From positions 1-24,653 of the forward strand of contig CAZLWR010000014.1 in assembly GCA_964563595.1 (NCBI GenBank): a stretch of DNA of 24,653 nucleotides, given 5' to 3'. The translations under genes were made by a program, and so were the position numbers. Position 1 is the stretch's first letter. Each line of letters begins with the position of its first letter. Of the stretch, positions 8,995 to 18,209 are shown piece by piece. The notes beneath the pieces were generated by a model, which worked only from the letters and a program-made list of their open reading frames with translations, had not been told where the DNA came from and did not search any database. Source of the stretch: CALMFT01 sp964563595. GTDB lineage: Bacteria > Patescibacteriota > Gracilibacteria > Absconditabacterales > Absconditicoccaceae.

Positions 8995-9600
8995 ATGAGT
9001 GAAACTCTTTCTTCAATTGTCACATTTTATGGCTCACATGAATTTTTGTTTTTTTTCTTCCTCATCCTTGCATTGATTATAGAATGACCAGCTATTATTT
9101 TATGAATATCTTTACTTGCTCCACAACTAGGTTTTAGTTTTGTTGAAATATTCTTACTCTCATTTGTTGGGGATTTCATAGGGGATATGATACATTATAT
9201 AATCTGAAGATATTTCGCCAACCGCTTTCCTGCTATCAAACAAAAAACAGAAAAGTGGCAACGCATACAAGCACTAGAATCTAAATTAAGTAAACAAAAA
9301 CTATTGGATTTGCTTGTTGTCATAAAGTATACTGCACCACTTACTAGTCTTGGTTTACTGTATCTGGGCTACAAAAAAGTAAACTTTAAGTCATTTGCAT
9401 TGAATACTTTTATCCTTATAGCTTGTAGCTCATTGATCATCAGTTCACTGGGATATTTTTTTGCTAGCAAATTTAGTAGTACTGAAAATTTCTCTTATTT
9501 TGTGGTGATTATACTTGCTGGACTCGGCTTACTATATCTGATTATAACATATCTTTCAAAATTACTCATACATAAAATCCTTAAGCATGCAAAACCATAA
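8995..9600 (+). CDS. DedA/VTT-type membrane protein
   Basis: 201 aa with four to six hydrophobic segments. The stretch SFVGDFIGDMIHYIIGRYFANR matches the DedA signature (G-D-x-x-x-Y-x-I-G-R), and IEGPAIILGISLLAPQLG resembles the re-entrant E-x-P segment. DedA proteins sit in the inner membrane and are linked to lipid-carrier or phospholipid flipping and membrane homeostasis. UGA encodes the glycines in IEGPAI, ILGIS and IIGRY. Its last 14 bases overlap the next glycosyltransferase start, so translation is probably coupled. Some family residues of the C-terminal half are not obvious, so the assignment is to the superfamily. Confidence 0.75.
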
Positions 9601-10261
9601 TATACCAAAGAAAATTCATTACTGTCGATTTGGCCCGCTTCCCAAACATGAAAGTTTTTTGGCTTACCTTGCCTCACGGGAAAAACACTGTCCTGATTAC
9701 GAAATTATAGAACGAAATGAAACAAATTTTGATATATCAAATAACCCCTATATCAAAAACGCCTACGAGAAACAATCACGAGCCTTCGTAGCTGATTATG
9801 CAAGATTTGCAATACTGCATCAAGAATGATGAATTTATTTGGATACTGACGTAGAATTGTTACAGCCATTGGATAGGTTTCTACAAGATGAGTTTTTCAC
9901 TGGCATGGAAAACAATACTGAAGTATGAGGTTGTATTATGGGATCCATACCTCAACATCGATTCACAGCACAAGTGCTTGAGTTTTATCAGAGTAGAAAC
10001 ACAAGAATCGTATTACCAAAACTTCTTACAACATTAGTGAAAAAGAATTGATTCTCTATAGAGGATAAAAAGCAGTGTATAAATGGAATGCACATTTACC
10101 CCAAGCATACTTTTTATCCCTTTGCATATTATGAAAACTTTCACCCGACTCAGATCAAACCAGATACCTTTGCTATACATTGGTTTAATGCATCACGGTT
10201 ACCCTGATGGTTTGTGAAATTCACTTTTCCCATAGTTTGATTATGGAAGAAAGTTTTTTAA
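9587..10261 (+). CDS. Glycosyltransferase, DXD sugar-binding family (GT32-like)
   Basis: 224 aa, soluble. The core ADYARFAILHQEGG + IYLDTDVELLQPLD is the classic Gly_transf_sug/OCH1-like motif (SDYxRYxxLYxxGGIYxDxD), with DTD binding the metal and nucleotide sugar. The two glycines are encoded by UGA-UGA in tandem (9827-9832). The N-terminal IPKKIHYCRFGPLP and C-terminal FAIHWFNASRLPGW are also typical. It would transfer a hexose in synthesis of a surface glycan; donor and acceptor are unknown. It overlaps the DedA-like gene and is followed 28 bases later by a family-2 glycosyltransferase, suggesting one operon. Confidence 0.88.
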
Positions 10262-10289
10262 GTTTAGTGCATTTACTGTTCTCCTAAGA

Positions 10290-11021
10290 ATGAAACACCA
10301 TAATGAATCTACTATAAGCATCATCATACCAGCATACAATGAGGAGCATTACATTGGGGCGTGTTTGAAGCAAATTATACAACATAGTGATTGACTCGTG
10401 CACGAAGTTATTGTAATAGACAACGCAAGTACCGATAAGACTGCCGATATAGCTCAAACTTTCCCTTGAGTCAAAGTTATAAAAGAAGAGAAAAAATGAC
10501 TCACTCAAGCACGTCAAAGAGGATATCTTGAATCTACAGGAGATATATTGGCCTACCTCGATGCTGATACCAAAATGAAATCACAATGGATACAAAAAGT
10601 ACAACAGGCATTTCAACAAGATAAACAGTTGGTATTCTTGAGCGGTCCCTATGACTATTATGATCTACCAAGGTGGAAACAAGTAGGATTATGGATCTAT
10701 TGGAGATTACTTGCTTACCCTACTTATCTAGCCACCTGATACCTTGGCGTAGGAGGCAATATGGTCATGACAAGAAAAATGCTAGACAACATCGGAGGAT
10801 TTGATACTAGTATAGAGTTTTACGGAGAAGATACGAACATTGCACGTAGAGCATACTCAGTAGGTCATTGTAAATTTATGTTGAGCTTGGTTATGCCCAG
10901 TTCAGCAAGAAGACTCAATCATCAGGGTGCACTTACTACTGCCTATATATATTGCGTCAACTTTTTACACGAAGCTATCTTTCACAAACCTTATACCCAT
11001 TCTTATAAAGATTTTAGATAA
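10290..11021 (+). CDS. Glycosyltransferase family 2
   Basis: 243 aa. GT-A fold: ISIIIPAYNEEHYIGACL (about 8-25), VIVIDNASTDKTADIA, KGLTQARQRGYLESTGDILAYLDADT with the DAD metal site, and GGFDTSIEFYGEDTNIARRA, the acceptor-side ED motif. UGA encodes conserved glycines, notably KKGLTQAR. A weak hydrophobic stretch (about 130-160) may bind the membrane, but there are no clear transmembrane helices. Together with its neighbours it probably builds an envelope glycan or glycolipid. ATG 10290 gives the canonical N terminus. Substrate unknown. Confidence 0.9.
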
Positions 11022-11033
11022 TAAAGCGAAATA

Positions 11034-11705
11034 ATGAGAAACTTACTGTACTCTTATAAAACCTTCTTTTGACACAAACAGATAGTGTTACTTACTGGAA
11101 TAGCATTGGCTATGCTCATTGTAAGTTTGATTGTCAATTTCTATGCAGGAAGTTATGCAAGTGCCCAGGCCACCAATTCAGTCAATGACCTCGTATTAAG
11201 CAACATAAGGGCATATGATGTAGATGCAGTATTTGTATATGGTACTTTTGTGTTTTTTGCGTTTATGACCATTTACTGTCTCAGACACCCTTTCCAAATA
11301 TCCTATATACTCAAATCCATATCACTTTTTGTGCTCATTAGGTGCGTATTTATAAGTCTTACACACATCTGACCCTATCCAACTAGCATTGCCATAGATC
11401 CTAGTATGAACCTATATGGTATATTTAGTAGACTCTCTTTCACTGGAGATTTATTCTTTTCAGGGCATACTGGACTCCCCTTTCTTATGGCTTTAGTTTT
11501 CCGAAACAATAAAATCCTCAGATACTGATTCCTCTTAGCTTCTGTAGTATTTGGTACGGTGGTTTTATTAGGTCATTTGCACTACTCTATTGACGTGCTC
11601 GCAGCATTTTTCATTACCTATGCTATCAACCATATAGCTCAATTTCTTTTCAAAAAAGATAAGGAACATTTCGATATGTCTTTCGGACACATGAAGATAT
11701 TATAA
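11034..11705 (+). CDS. PAP2-C / sphingomyelin-synthase-like membrane protein
   Basis: 223 aa with about five or six transmembrane segments. GDLFFSGHTGLPFLMALVF and VLLGHLHYSIDVLAAFF match the two catalytic motifs (SGHT and HxxYSxDV, supplying the His-His-Asp set) of the PAP2-C family, which includes sphingomyelin and phosphatidylinositol-ceramide synthases. Members transfer or hydrolyse a head group at the membrane face. Twelve bases after the GT2 gene, so it belongs to the envelope cluster, and a role on a lipid-linked product is likely. UGA codons at TFFGHK, THIGPY and RYGFLL. The TAA stop (11703-11705) lies inside an ATAATCTGA word, and the convergent oxidoreductase ends 11 bases later. 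Confidence 0.8.
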
Positions 11706-11716
11706 TCTGAATAGCA

Positions 11717-13054
11717 TTATTTTATAAATGCTTTCTCAAAGCCTTTCTTATCAAAACTAAATCTCCCACCAAAAAATCACATGATTGTTTGTACTTCCTC
11801 GTAAGCATTACCAAGACAGGTGGAAGCACCTGGGGATGGGGTAATATTGAAAAGAATATTGTCTCAGATTATTTTTGCTTCTCCCATTTCTAATTCCAGG
11901 GTCTTGAGATTGAGGATTTGCGGTCTTGTACCACCAACTCAATCTGCATGATGTATTTGGTCTGCCGTAATGGTTGGAATGATTTTTCTGATTTCCCTCA
12001 AGAACAATCTTTTGCCTATATAGGGTAAATCATACAAAAAATTGATAAACAAATAGGGCGAGACTATGGGATCCAAAAACAATTTGATAATGACCCTAAA
12101 TGCTCTGAGCCTAAATCCAAATACCTTAAAGTACTCCCGCACACTGGAATAATTATATCTTTCCAGCATGAAGATCCCCTTGGCCGTTGGTCCAAATCTG
12201 GTCTCAGACTGATTGTGTACGTCTGGGTCGCCATGAATGGCCGCAAAAGGGAGTTTTTCTATCTGCATAGTATATACTTTGCCGTTCAAAAGTCCTAACG
12301 GAGATTTGAAAAAACTTCCTGCTACCGATAAGATTGAAAAATCTTTCGCATAACCAAGAGACTTGGCGATAAGGGGACTATGACCTCCAGCACACACTGC
12401 CACTACGTTTGCTTCAAATACTTCTCAGGATTGAGTAATGACTTGATAACCTGAATCTGTCTTTTTGATTGACGACACAAGAGCATCAAAATATAAATCT
12501 ATGTGTTTATCATGTTGCAATTTTGCCTCAGTTATAAACGACTCTGAAACCTGCCCATAATCAATGGTATATCATTCCGGTGAGCTCAACGCCAAGATCG
12601 ATTCCTTGGGGTCTCTGCCTTCTACGACTTTTGGTTCTAATCTCGCGATTTCTTCACGATCTATTTTACGCAAAGTTGGGAACAATTCTTTAAAATCCTC
12701 ATATCTTTTTGCAAGTTCCTTTACTTGTTTTTCTCCCACAGCAAGGACCATTTTATTGTATTTACTAAAGATCTGACTATCCGGATAACGTTGTGCAAAG
12801 TCCTCTACAAAGTACTTGAGCATATCGGCTTTTTTTTTGACCTTCGTAGCCTTTTCCAGATTATAATTTGTTTCTATATCTCAGCAATGAAGAGTTTGAC
12901 TATTGTTGCTTGCCTTAGAATTGACCAAGCCTACGTTACTGTACTTTTCAAGCAAGGCAATACGTTTCACATCAGTAAACTTGGACAAAGTATACAGCAA
13001 AGCAGTTCAGCTTACTCAGCCTCAGATAATGAGTATATCGTATTTGGTAGCCAT
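11717..13054 (-). CDS. FAD-dependent oxidoreductase, malate:quinone-oxidoreductase-like
   Basis: 445 aa. N-terminal Rossmann motif KYDILIIGGGVSGTALLY binds FAD; its three invariant glycines (positions 1, 3 and 6 of GxGxxG) are all UGA (13022, 13016, 13007). Then NNSQTLHCGDIETNY, VAVCAGGHSPLIA, TRFGPTA, VGGTRPQI and TPSPGASTCLGNA, the last resembling the SPGAST end of malate:quinone oxidoreductases. It belongs to the DAO/MQO/L-2-hydroxyglutarate-oxidase superfamily and should oxidise a 2-hydroxy acid and pass electrons to FAD and perhaps a quinone. The exact substrate is uncertain. ATG 13054 is the only start that includes the FAD motif. It is last in the minus-strand series, 37 bases after the hypothetical gene. 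Confidence 0.8.
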
Positions 13055-13091
13055 AAAAATTCTAAAAAACTAAAAATAATCTGAAACCAAA

Positions 13092-13496
13092 CTAGCTGTT
13101 AAGCATTCTGTTCGCTTCATCTACTCAGTACTTCAGTTTCCGATGCATGAAAGCATAGTAATCATACTTTGTAATATCATCAGATAGGTTACGAGTTATG
13201 TATTCTGTGGTATTCACTTCTTGTTTTTCATAATGAAGCTTAGTGTCATGAGCGATGATTTCAAATACATCTTTTGATTGTCTTGAAATCTCGACTATGG
13301 AGGAATCTCTAAACAATATAAATACCCTATCAGCACAACTTTTGTCAGTAAATACAATTTCTCCATCAAATTGTTGTATAGCCTCGTATACACAAGAAAT
13401 CAAATTAGTCATTCTTTTTTCTGATCAACCTGAGTTAAGTATCTTTTCCCTTTCCATAAGCTTAAAGGCTGTTGTTCATGGCGTCATTGTCATCAT
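13092..13496 (-). CDS. Hypothetical protein, ABC-exporter neighbour
   Basis: 134 aa, soluble, no signal peptide. Mixed alpha/beta look (QFDGEIVFTDKSCADRVFILF, VFEIIAHDTKLHYEKQ), with a charged end DDITKYDYYAFMHRKLKYG. I do not recognise it. The first residues MMTMTPG make the exact start uncertain (ATG 13496, 13493 or 13487); the ABC exporter stop is 18 bases upstream, so translation is likely coupled. UGA encodes glycine near the start, in NSGGSEK and in LKYGVDE. Its place between exporter and oxidoreductase gives no function. Confidence 0.65.
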
Positions 13497-13514
13497 TAAA
13501 ATGTAAATTGTATA

Positions 13515-15119
13515 TTACTCCTCTCTTTCTCCAATCTGCTCTCTCCACAATGCATAGTATAATCATTTTTGTTCCAACAAGGCATCATGCGTGCCAGTCT
13601 CACTCATCTGACCTTTTTCAAGTACATAAATCATATCCGCATGCATGACGGTACTCAATCTATGAGCTACCAATATAGTTATCATATTTGGCCTAGATAT
13701 CGTTATTCACTTCATGGTATCAGTAATTTCTTTTTCAATAATACTATCCAAACTCGATGTTGCTTCATCAAATATCAATACTTCCGGATCCCTGAGTAAG
13801 GCACGAGCAATAGCCAATCTTTGTTTTTGACCCCCAGAGAGTTTGAGTCCTCACTCCCCTATTTTGGTAAGTATCCCATTGGGTTGGCTTGTAATAAAAT
13901 CAGTTAATTGAGCCTGATCAAGTACCCTCAAGCATTCTTCATCAGTTGCATCAGGTTTCACAAAAATCAGATTATCTTTTATCGTCCCAGAAAATAATTG
14001 CGGATCCTGAGTCACGATTCCTATTTTTTTATTCAATGACTGTAGGTCATAGGATTGAAGATCGTGATGATTGTATTGTACCGATCCCGAGTTGGGTTTA
14101 TATAATCCTACCAAAAGTTTCAACAANNNNNNNNNNNNNNNNNNNNNNNNNNNNNNNNNNNNNNNNNNNNNNNNNNNNNNNNNNNNNNNNNNNNNNNNNN
14201 NNNNNNNNNNNNNNNNNNNNNNNNNNCCCAATTGCCCAAGTGCTCCAAAGATAAAAAACGAATAGAAAAAGAATGAGAAAAACTCACCCAGCGTAAGATA
14301 ATCTCTATACATCATCCAAAGCATAATTCCCAACAATACAACTCTAATAGCATTAACCAAAGTTCACTGGATAAACTCCATGGATCTAATCTTACGTATT
14401 TTGAGCAATTCAAGATCAAGAATCCCTTGATTAGCAGCATCAATTCTTTGAAGCTCTTGTTTCTCAAGACCCAATATTTTCACTAAGGATATATTACGGA
14501 TAGTTTCTGTCGCAGCACCAGCCAACAAAGCAGATTCCTTCACAATACCATCTTGTGCCTTTTTGATCGTTTTGGATAATAAATAAGTCGTAATTCCCAT
14601 AATAGGAAATAGTAACAGCAAGACAGTACCGATTATCCAATGTGTCATAAAAGCATATGTTATTACAAAAACCAGACTAACCAATGAAACAAAAACAATA
14701 TTGATAAGCTGAAGTATATAATTTTGGATATCAGTACGTGCCTTTTGTAACTTTTGCAAAAGCTGTCCCGAAGACTGATCTTCAAGATACTTATAGGGCA
14801 AATGAAATGCGTAGGCGATAGTCTTTGCAAAAATACCCATACCCATTTTCTGGGTCATCACATTAGCAAAATAGTCTTGAAAGTTTTTAGCAATACGACT
14901 AACCATCGCAACGCCTACTATACCAAGCAATCCCAATCCTACTCATCTGAAAAGAACATCCGGCGTAGCTTTCAATTCTTGTATTTTAGTTATATAATTA
15001 TCAGTAAGTCGGCGGAATACTTGTGGATCAAGCAGTGAGAAAACCTGATTGATAGTACCAAGTACCAATACCAGTAGTAATATTTTTCGATAGGGTTTTA
15101 AATATGGTAAGATAAACAC
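13515..15119 (-). CDS. ABC exporter (membrane domain fused to ATPase), gap-interrupted
   Basis: Membrane domain: about five visible helices (KILLLVLVLGTINQVFSLL, VGLLGIVGVAMVS, LINIVFVSLVSLVFVITYA, IIGTVLLLLFPIMGITTYLL, VNAIRVVLLGIMLWMMY). ATPase domain: Q-loop IVTQDPQLFSGTI, signature LSGGQKQRLAIARALL, Walker B EVLIFDEATSSLDS, H-loop LVAHRLSTV. The 100-N gap hides the end of the membrane domain and the Walker A motif; a normal exporter has about 130 residues there, so the gap is larger than 100. Homodimeric half-transporter type, exporting a lipid, peptide or drug. The start is uncertain: no ATG lies between the upstream stop at 15156 and the first helix, so GTG 15119 is taken, giving VFILPYLKPYRK, a typical exporter beginning. 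Confidence 0.85.
14127..14226. other. 100-N assembly gap within the ABC exporter
   Basis: Exactly 100 N. Left and right flanks belong to the same gene and happen to stay in one frame, but the amount of protein missing (end of membrane domain to Walker A) implies roughly 400 bases. Confidence 0.95.
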
Positions 15120-15155
15120 AATAGTGGATAATAAGATTATAAATAGTGGAGAGTT

Positions 15156-15764
15156 TTATGCACTTAAGACAGGATCTTCAACACATACTGGAGATGGGAC
15201 GATAGGTTTTATATCAAAAGTACGGTCTTCTTCTTCGGGTCAGAAATCACAAGTCCATCTAAAAAATAGAAAGGCTTCTCGTAATTCCCTATGTTCTTTA
15301 GAATTGTATACTACTGTTATGCTTCAATCTTTGTTGATACAGGCCTGTGCTTGTTTGGAGACCAAGTACCTTGATAAGTATATCGCACTATCTCATTCCC
15401 AAAATAAATGAACTTGAGAATGATCGGGACTTTGAAACAACAACGATACATGTCCTTCACGAGCCATTTCTCTTTCTCTGATTCGACCTGACTCAATACC
15501 TCGTTGTTTTGCCGAATCGATAAGCGATCGTCTCAGATTATTTCTTAATTCTATATTGAGGGCATTGAGATGACTTATTTTTTCTATAGCTTGTGATTGT
15601 GGATAAGGGGAGCTTGCGAGTAGGTTTGCAATTTCTCAGGATATAGCATCCATATATCATTTTGGCATAACTTCGCTATTTAAACTATAAGCTTGGAGTT
15701 CGGTATACAATGTTTGTACTCTGACATTTCGGGCATCTTCTCTAGAGGATGGTTGGTGATTCAT
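15156..15764 (-). CDS. Hypothetical protein between peptidase and exporter
   Basis: 202 aa, soluble, no signal. The N-terminal 110 residues are helical and charged (KISHLNALNIELRNNLRRSL, SGRIREREMAREG); the C-terminal half has strands (VSLLFQSPD, QVHLFWEGDSAIYLSRYL, SITVVYNSKEHRELREAF) ending CDFGPEEEDRTFDIKP. UGA codons at PKGYMD, ISGEIA, WEGDS, KDGSI and DFGPE keep the frame open; with the standard code no long ORF is visible. It starts 24 bases after the peptidase stop, and its stop is 37 bases before the exporter start, so one transcript is likely. No family recognised. Confidence 0.7.
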
Positions 15765-15788
15765 AGTCAAAGCGATAAAAGAATAAAA

Positions 15789-16454
15789 CTAAGATTGCTC
15801 ACTCCTACCTATTATCAATGCATAATAATTATATAATCAGAATTTCCCTCACTTACTTCGTCTCTCAAGCAATTGTTCACTGGAAATAGTAGCGTTACCC
15901 GGTAAATCTCCATTAGTGTTTTTGGTCAATACCTGAGAAGGGTCTCGATCCAGGAACGAATCATATACATAGAACTCATCGTTTGTTTTGTTATATCAAA
16001 GCAACAGTATATAATGTGGTCAATTCGCTTTTACAATAAGAATGATAGGATGTCACTGCTGAAGTTCATTCTGTAAGACTTCTATTTTCCCTGTGGTACT
16101 CATATCCTCTCGTGAAGGGGTTTTTATCGTCAGCCCTTGATGAGACGATATACTCTCTAAATGAAAGGGAAGAATGCCTTGCCCGAGACTCATCCAAGAA
16201 AAAGCATGAAATAATTTCTTTGGGTCTGTGGGTTCGAATCCAAAAAGTTTTTGTATGGCTACAAATACATAAGCCCCACACATATCTTTTCCCTGCATCA
16301 GATTATCTTTTTCGTCCCATGGGAACGCATATGATTCAATATTATTTTCACTTGGCTGAGGAACATAGTGGTATTTTACGTATCTTTTATGAACCACTCA
16401 AATAATAAGCAGGATGACCATAAAAAGAATAATCTGCTTCGCTAGAGTGCTCAT
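15789..16454 (-). CDS. Membrane-anchored C39-like cysteine peptidase
   Basis: 221 aa. One N-terminal hydrophobic helix (IILFMVILLIIGVV, about 8-22) then a papain-like C39-type domain outside the membrane: KDMCGAYVFVAIQKLFG carries the probable catalytic Cys, and WPHYILLLGYNKTNDEFYVYDSF the catalytic His and following Asp (HYxxLxGY...YDS pattern of Peptidase_C39_2). It ends with RRSKGGKFGLYNYYALIIG, like the closing strands of that family. UGA codons at QQGHP, IIGVV and KGGKFG. C39 domains usually cut leader peptides at GG sites; here the peptidase is separate from the exporter two genes downstream. ATG 16454 gives the full membrane anchor. Substrate unknown; it could instead process envelope proteins. 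Confidence 0.75.
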
Positions 16455-16515
16455 GTACAATACTACTGGTAGAATAAAAAATCACTAAGTCATTGATATA
16501 GTAATTAATTACTTT

Positions 16516-17154
16516 TTATTTTCTAATGATTACTTTATCCGCATTCCATCTTACCTTTGTCCAGTTTGCTTGTTCATCTTCTGGAGATCTATATCCTATT
16601 GCCATAGATACTACTGAAGTTAAATTATGCTTATCAAGCTCCAATACTTCATCGAAACCTTTTGGATTAAATCCTTCCATGGGTCCAGCATCTACTCCAA
16701 GTAATGCACAGGTTTCAAGTGCAAATCCAAGGGCAATATAAACTTGTTTTGTCATCCATGTTGCAATAGCTTGCTCATCCATTCATGCCAATATTCCATT
16801 GAGCATTTGTTTGAATCATTCAAGTTCTTGGAGCGGAAGATTTCTAGTCTCGGCAATAGATTCTATATAAGATGCTATATAATCTGAATTTACATCAGTG
16901 CGACGACATAGTACTATAACATATGGTGCTTCAACTACCTTTTCTTGATTATATGCGTGAGGTAAAAGCTTTTGTTTTAATTCTGGATTGGATACTACCA
17001 CAAATCCTCGGCCTTGAATACCAAAGCTTGAAGGCGCAAGTCTCAATGACTCCAATATAGTATTCAATGTTTGTTCATCAATTTTTTTATTTGGATCTAG
17101 CTTTTTTGCTGCATACCTCCAATCCAATGCATCTAGTATCGTTTGTGAGTTCAT
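16516..17154 (-). CDS. NAD(P)H-dependent nitroreductase family flavoprotein
   Basis: 212 aa, usual length for the family. RYAAKKLDPNKKI (about 13-25) is the FMN phosphate-binding start (RRSxRxF-like), followed by LRLAPSSFGIQGRGFVVVS, the typical SxxNxQPWxF region; later ALETCALLGVDAGPMEGF and MAIGYRSPEDE, both close to NfsB-type enzymes. It would reduce nitro-compounds, quinones or similar electrophiles with NAD(P)H using FMN. UGA encodes glycine in ELEGFKQ and LAGMDE. It lies 27 bases behind the DinB-like gene and near a divergent HxlR regulator, a pairing known for oxidative or electrophile stress control. Confidence 0.9.
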
Positions 17155-17181
17155 GGTTTAAAATGTTTAATGTAAATATTA

Positions 17182-17676
17182 TTATTTGGGATCTACTCCT
17201 CCCCATAGATTTGAGGTACCAAGTTCTGCTCTTCAAGCATGTTTTAGCTGTAAGAATAATTGCATCTTATAGCCACCCAACATAGTAAGTAAATATCCAA
17301 CCAAAAATTCAGCTCTCGTTTGCGTAGCACCAAACAAACTTATTTGAGTTGCAAGTTGATCACTGGTCAACGCTTCTATCATATCATGTATCTTTTTGTA
17401 CTCTATATCAAGATAATCATCAAATTTCGTAGGATCAAAATCTTTGGACAACGAGCCCATATCGCCATAGACAGCGGCGTCCCATTCTCCTCTAACGATC
17501 AACTGCACCTGTTTTTCTATAGAAAATGCTAAATACATCATAAGTTCTTTTATAGTTCTTTGTTTATCAGTAAACTGATGAGTCAAGTGCTGCTCATGCT
17601 CTACTTTTGTTCACAAATGTTTCAAAATAGTAAACTCTTTTTGTAATGCTTTCAGTAACTGTTCTTTTGAGTACAT
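17182..17676 (-). CDS. DinB-like four-helix protein
   Basis: 164 aa, almost all helical. The pattern ELMMYLAFSIEKQVQLIVRGEWD...HDMIEALTSDQLATQISLFGATQTRAEFLVGYLLTMLGGYKMQLFLQLK fits the DinB/YfiT-like four-helix bundle: a membrane-less, often metal-binding fold used by several small-thiol transferases. The three metal histidines of true DinB proteins are not clearly present, so the biochemical role is open. UGA encodes glycine in HLGTK and KHAGRAE. ATG 17676 is the first start after stop codons. Probably cotranscribed with the nitroreductase, divergent from the HxlR gene. Confidence 0.6.
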
Positions 17677-17773
17677 GTATCAAATAGATAATATAATAAA
17701 AATTCATTCAGATTATCTTGATAATAAATCAGTATAAAAAATCAACTGAATATATAATATAAACTAAAATGTA

Positions 17774-17801
17774 TTGCAACTGCACAAAAAAATAGTATAA
17801 T
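17774..17801 (+). promoter_or_regulatory. Promoter of the HxlR gene, leaderless mRNA likely
   Basis: TTGCAA (17774-17779), 16-base spacer, TATAAT (17796-17801). Transcription would start near 17808, one base before ATG 17809, so the mRNA would have virtually no 5' UTR. The 130-base gap to the divergent DinB-like gene also contains an ATAATCTG word (17709-17716). Confidence 0.7.
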
Positions 17802-17808
17802 TCTGATA

Positions 17809-18138
17809 ATGAAATGATCTTGATCTCATTGCCCTATTTTCACTCTGCTAGAGCTTCTAGGCACGAAGCGGGTTTTGCATATTATACTCTATCTCAGTCA
17901 AGGAGAAGAGACATTTACTGGGCTACAAAAAAAGTTGGATAATCTGAATTCTGCGAGCTTGACCCAAAAACTGGATCTTTTGAAAGATGAGGGATATGTC
18001 ACTAGAAAAGTTATCTGTGAAGATCCCATCAAAATAAGATACTATCTGACTCCCCTTGGCGAAGAACTTATGGGTAAACTCAAAGAACTCATTCAATGGG
18101 CAAACAACAAATCAGGAAACAGAGAAGGATGTATGTAG
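17809..18138 (+). CDS. HxlR-family (DUF24) transcriptional regulator
   Basis: 109 aa winged-helix protein. CPIFTLLELLGTKRVLHIILYL, FTGLQKKLDNLNSASLTQKLDLLKDEGYV, and PIKIRYYLTPLGEELMGKL match HxlR members along the whole length, including the conserved N-terminal cysteine (residue 8, SHCPI) that in HypR/QorR-type regulators senses thiol stress. Codons 3 and 5 are UGA (MKGSGSHC). It is divergent from the DinB-like and nitroreductase genes, resembling arrangements in which an HxlR protein controls a nitroreductase. It binds DNA as a dimer in the cytoplasm; the operator is not identified here. Confidence 0.9.
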
Positions 18139-18209
18139 TGAAACACTCTAGATTTTAGACTTCATAATTAGTATTAACATTTCCTCGTATTTGTGTATAT
18201 ATACTTTTC

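Noticed and set aside
15124..15411. Plus-strand 95-aa frame
   Set aside because: The opposite strand holds a 202-aa gene with proper operon spacing and UGA usage like its neighbours.
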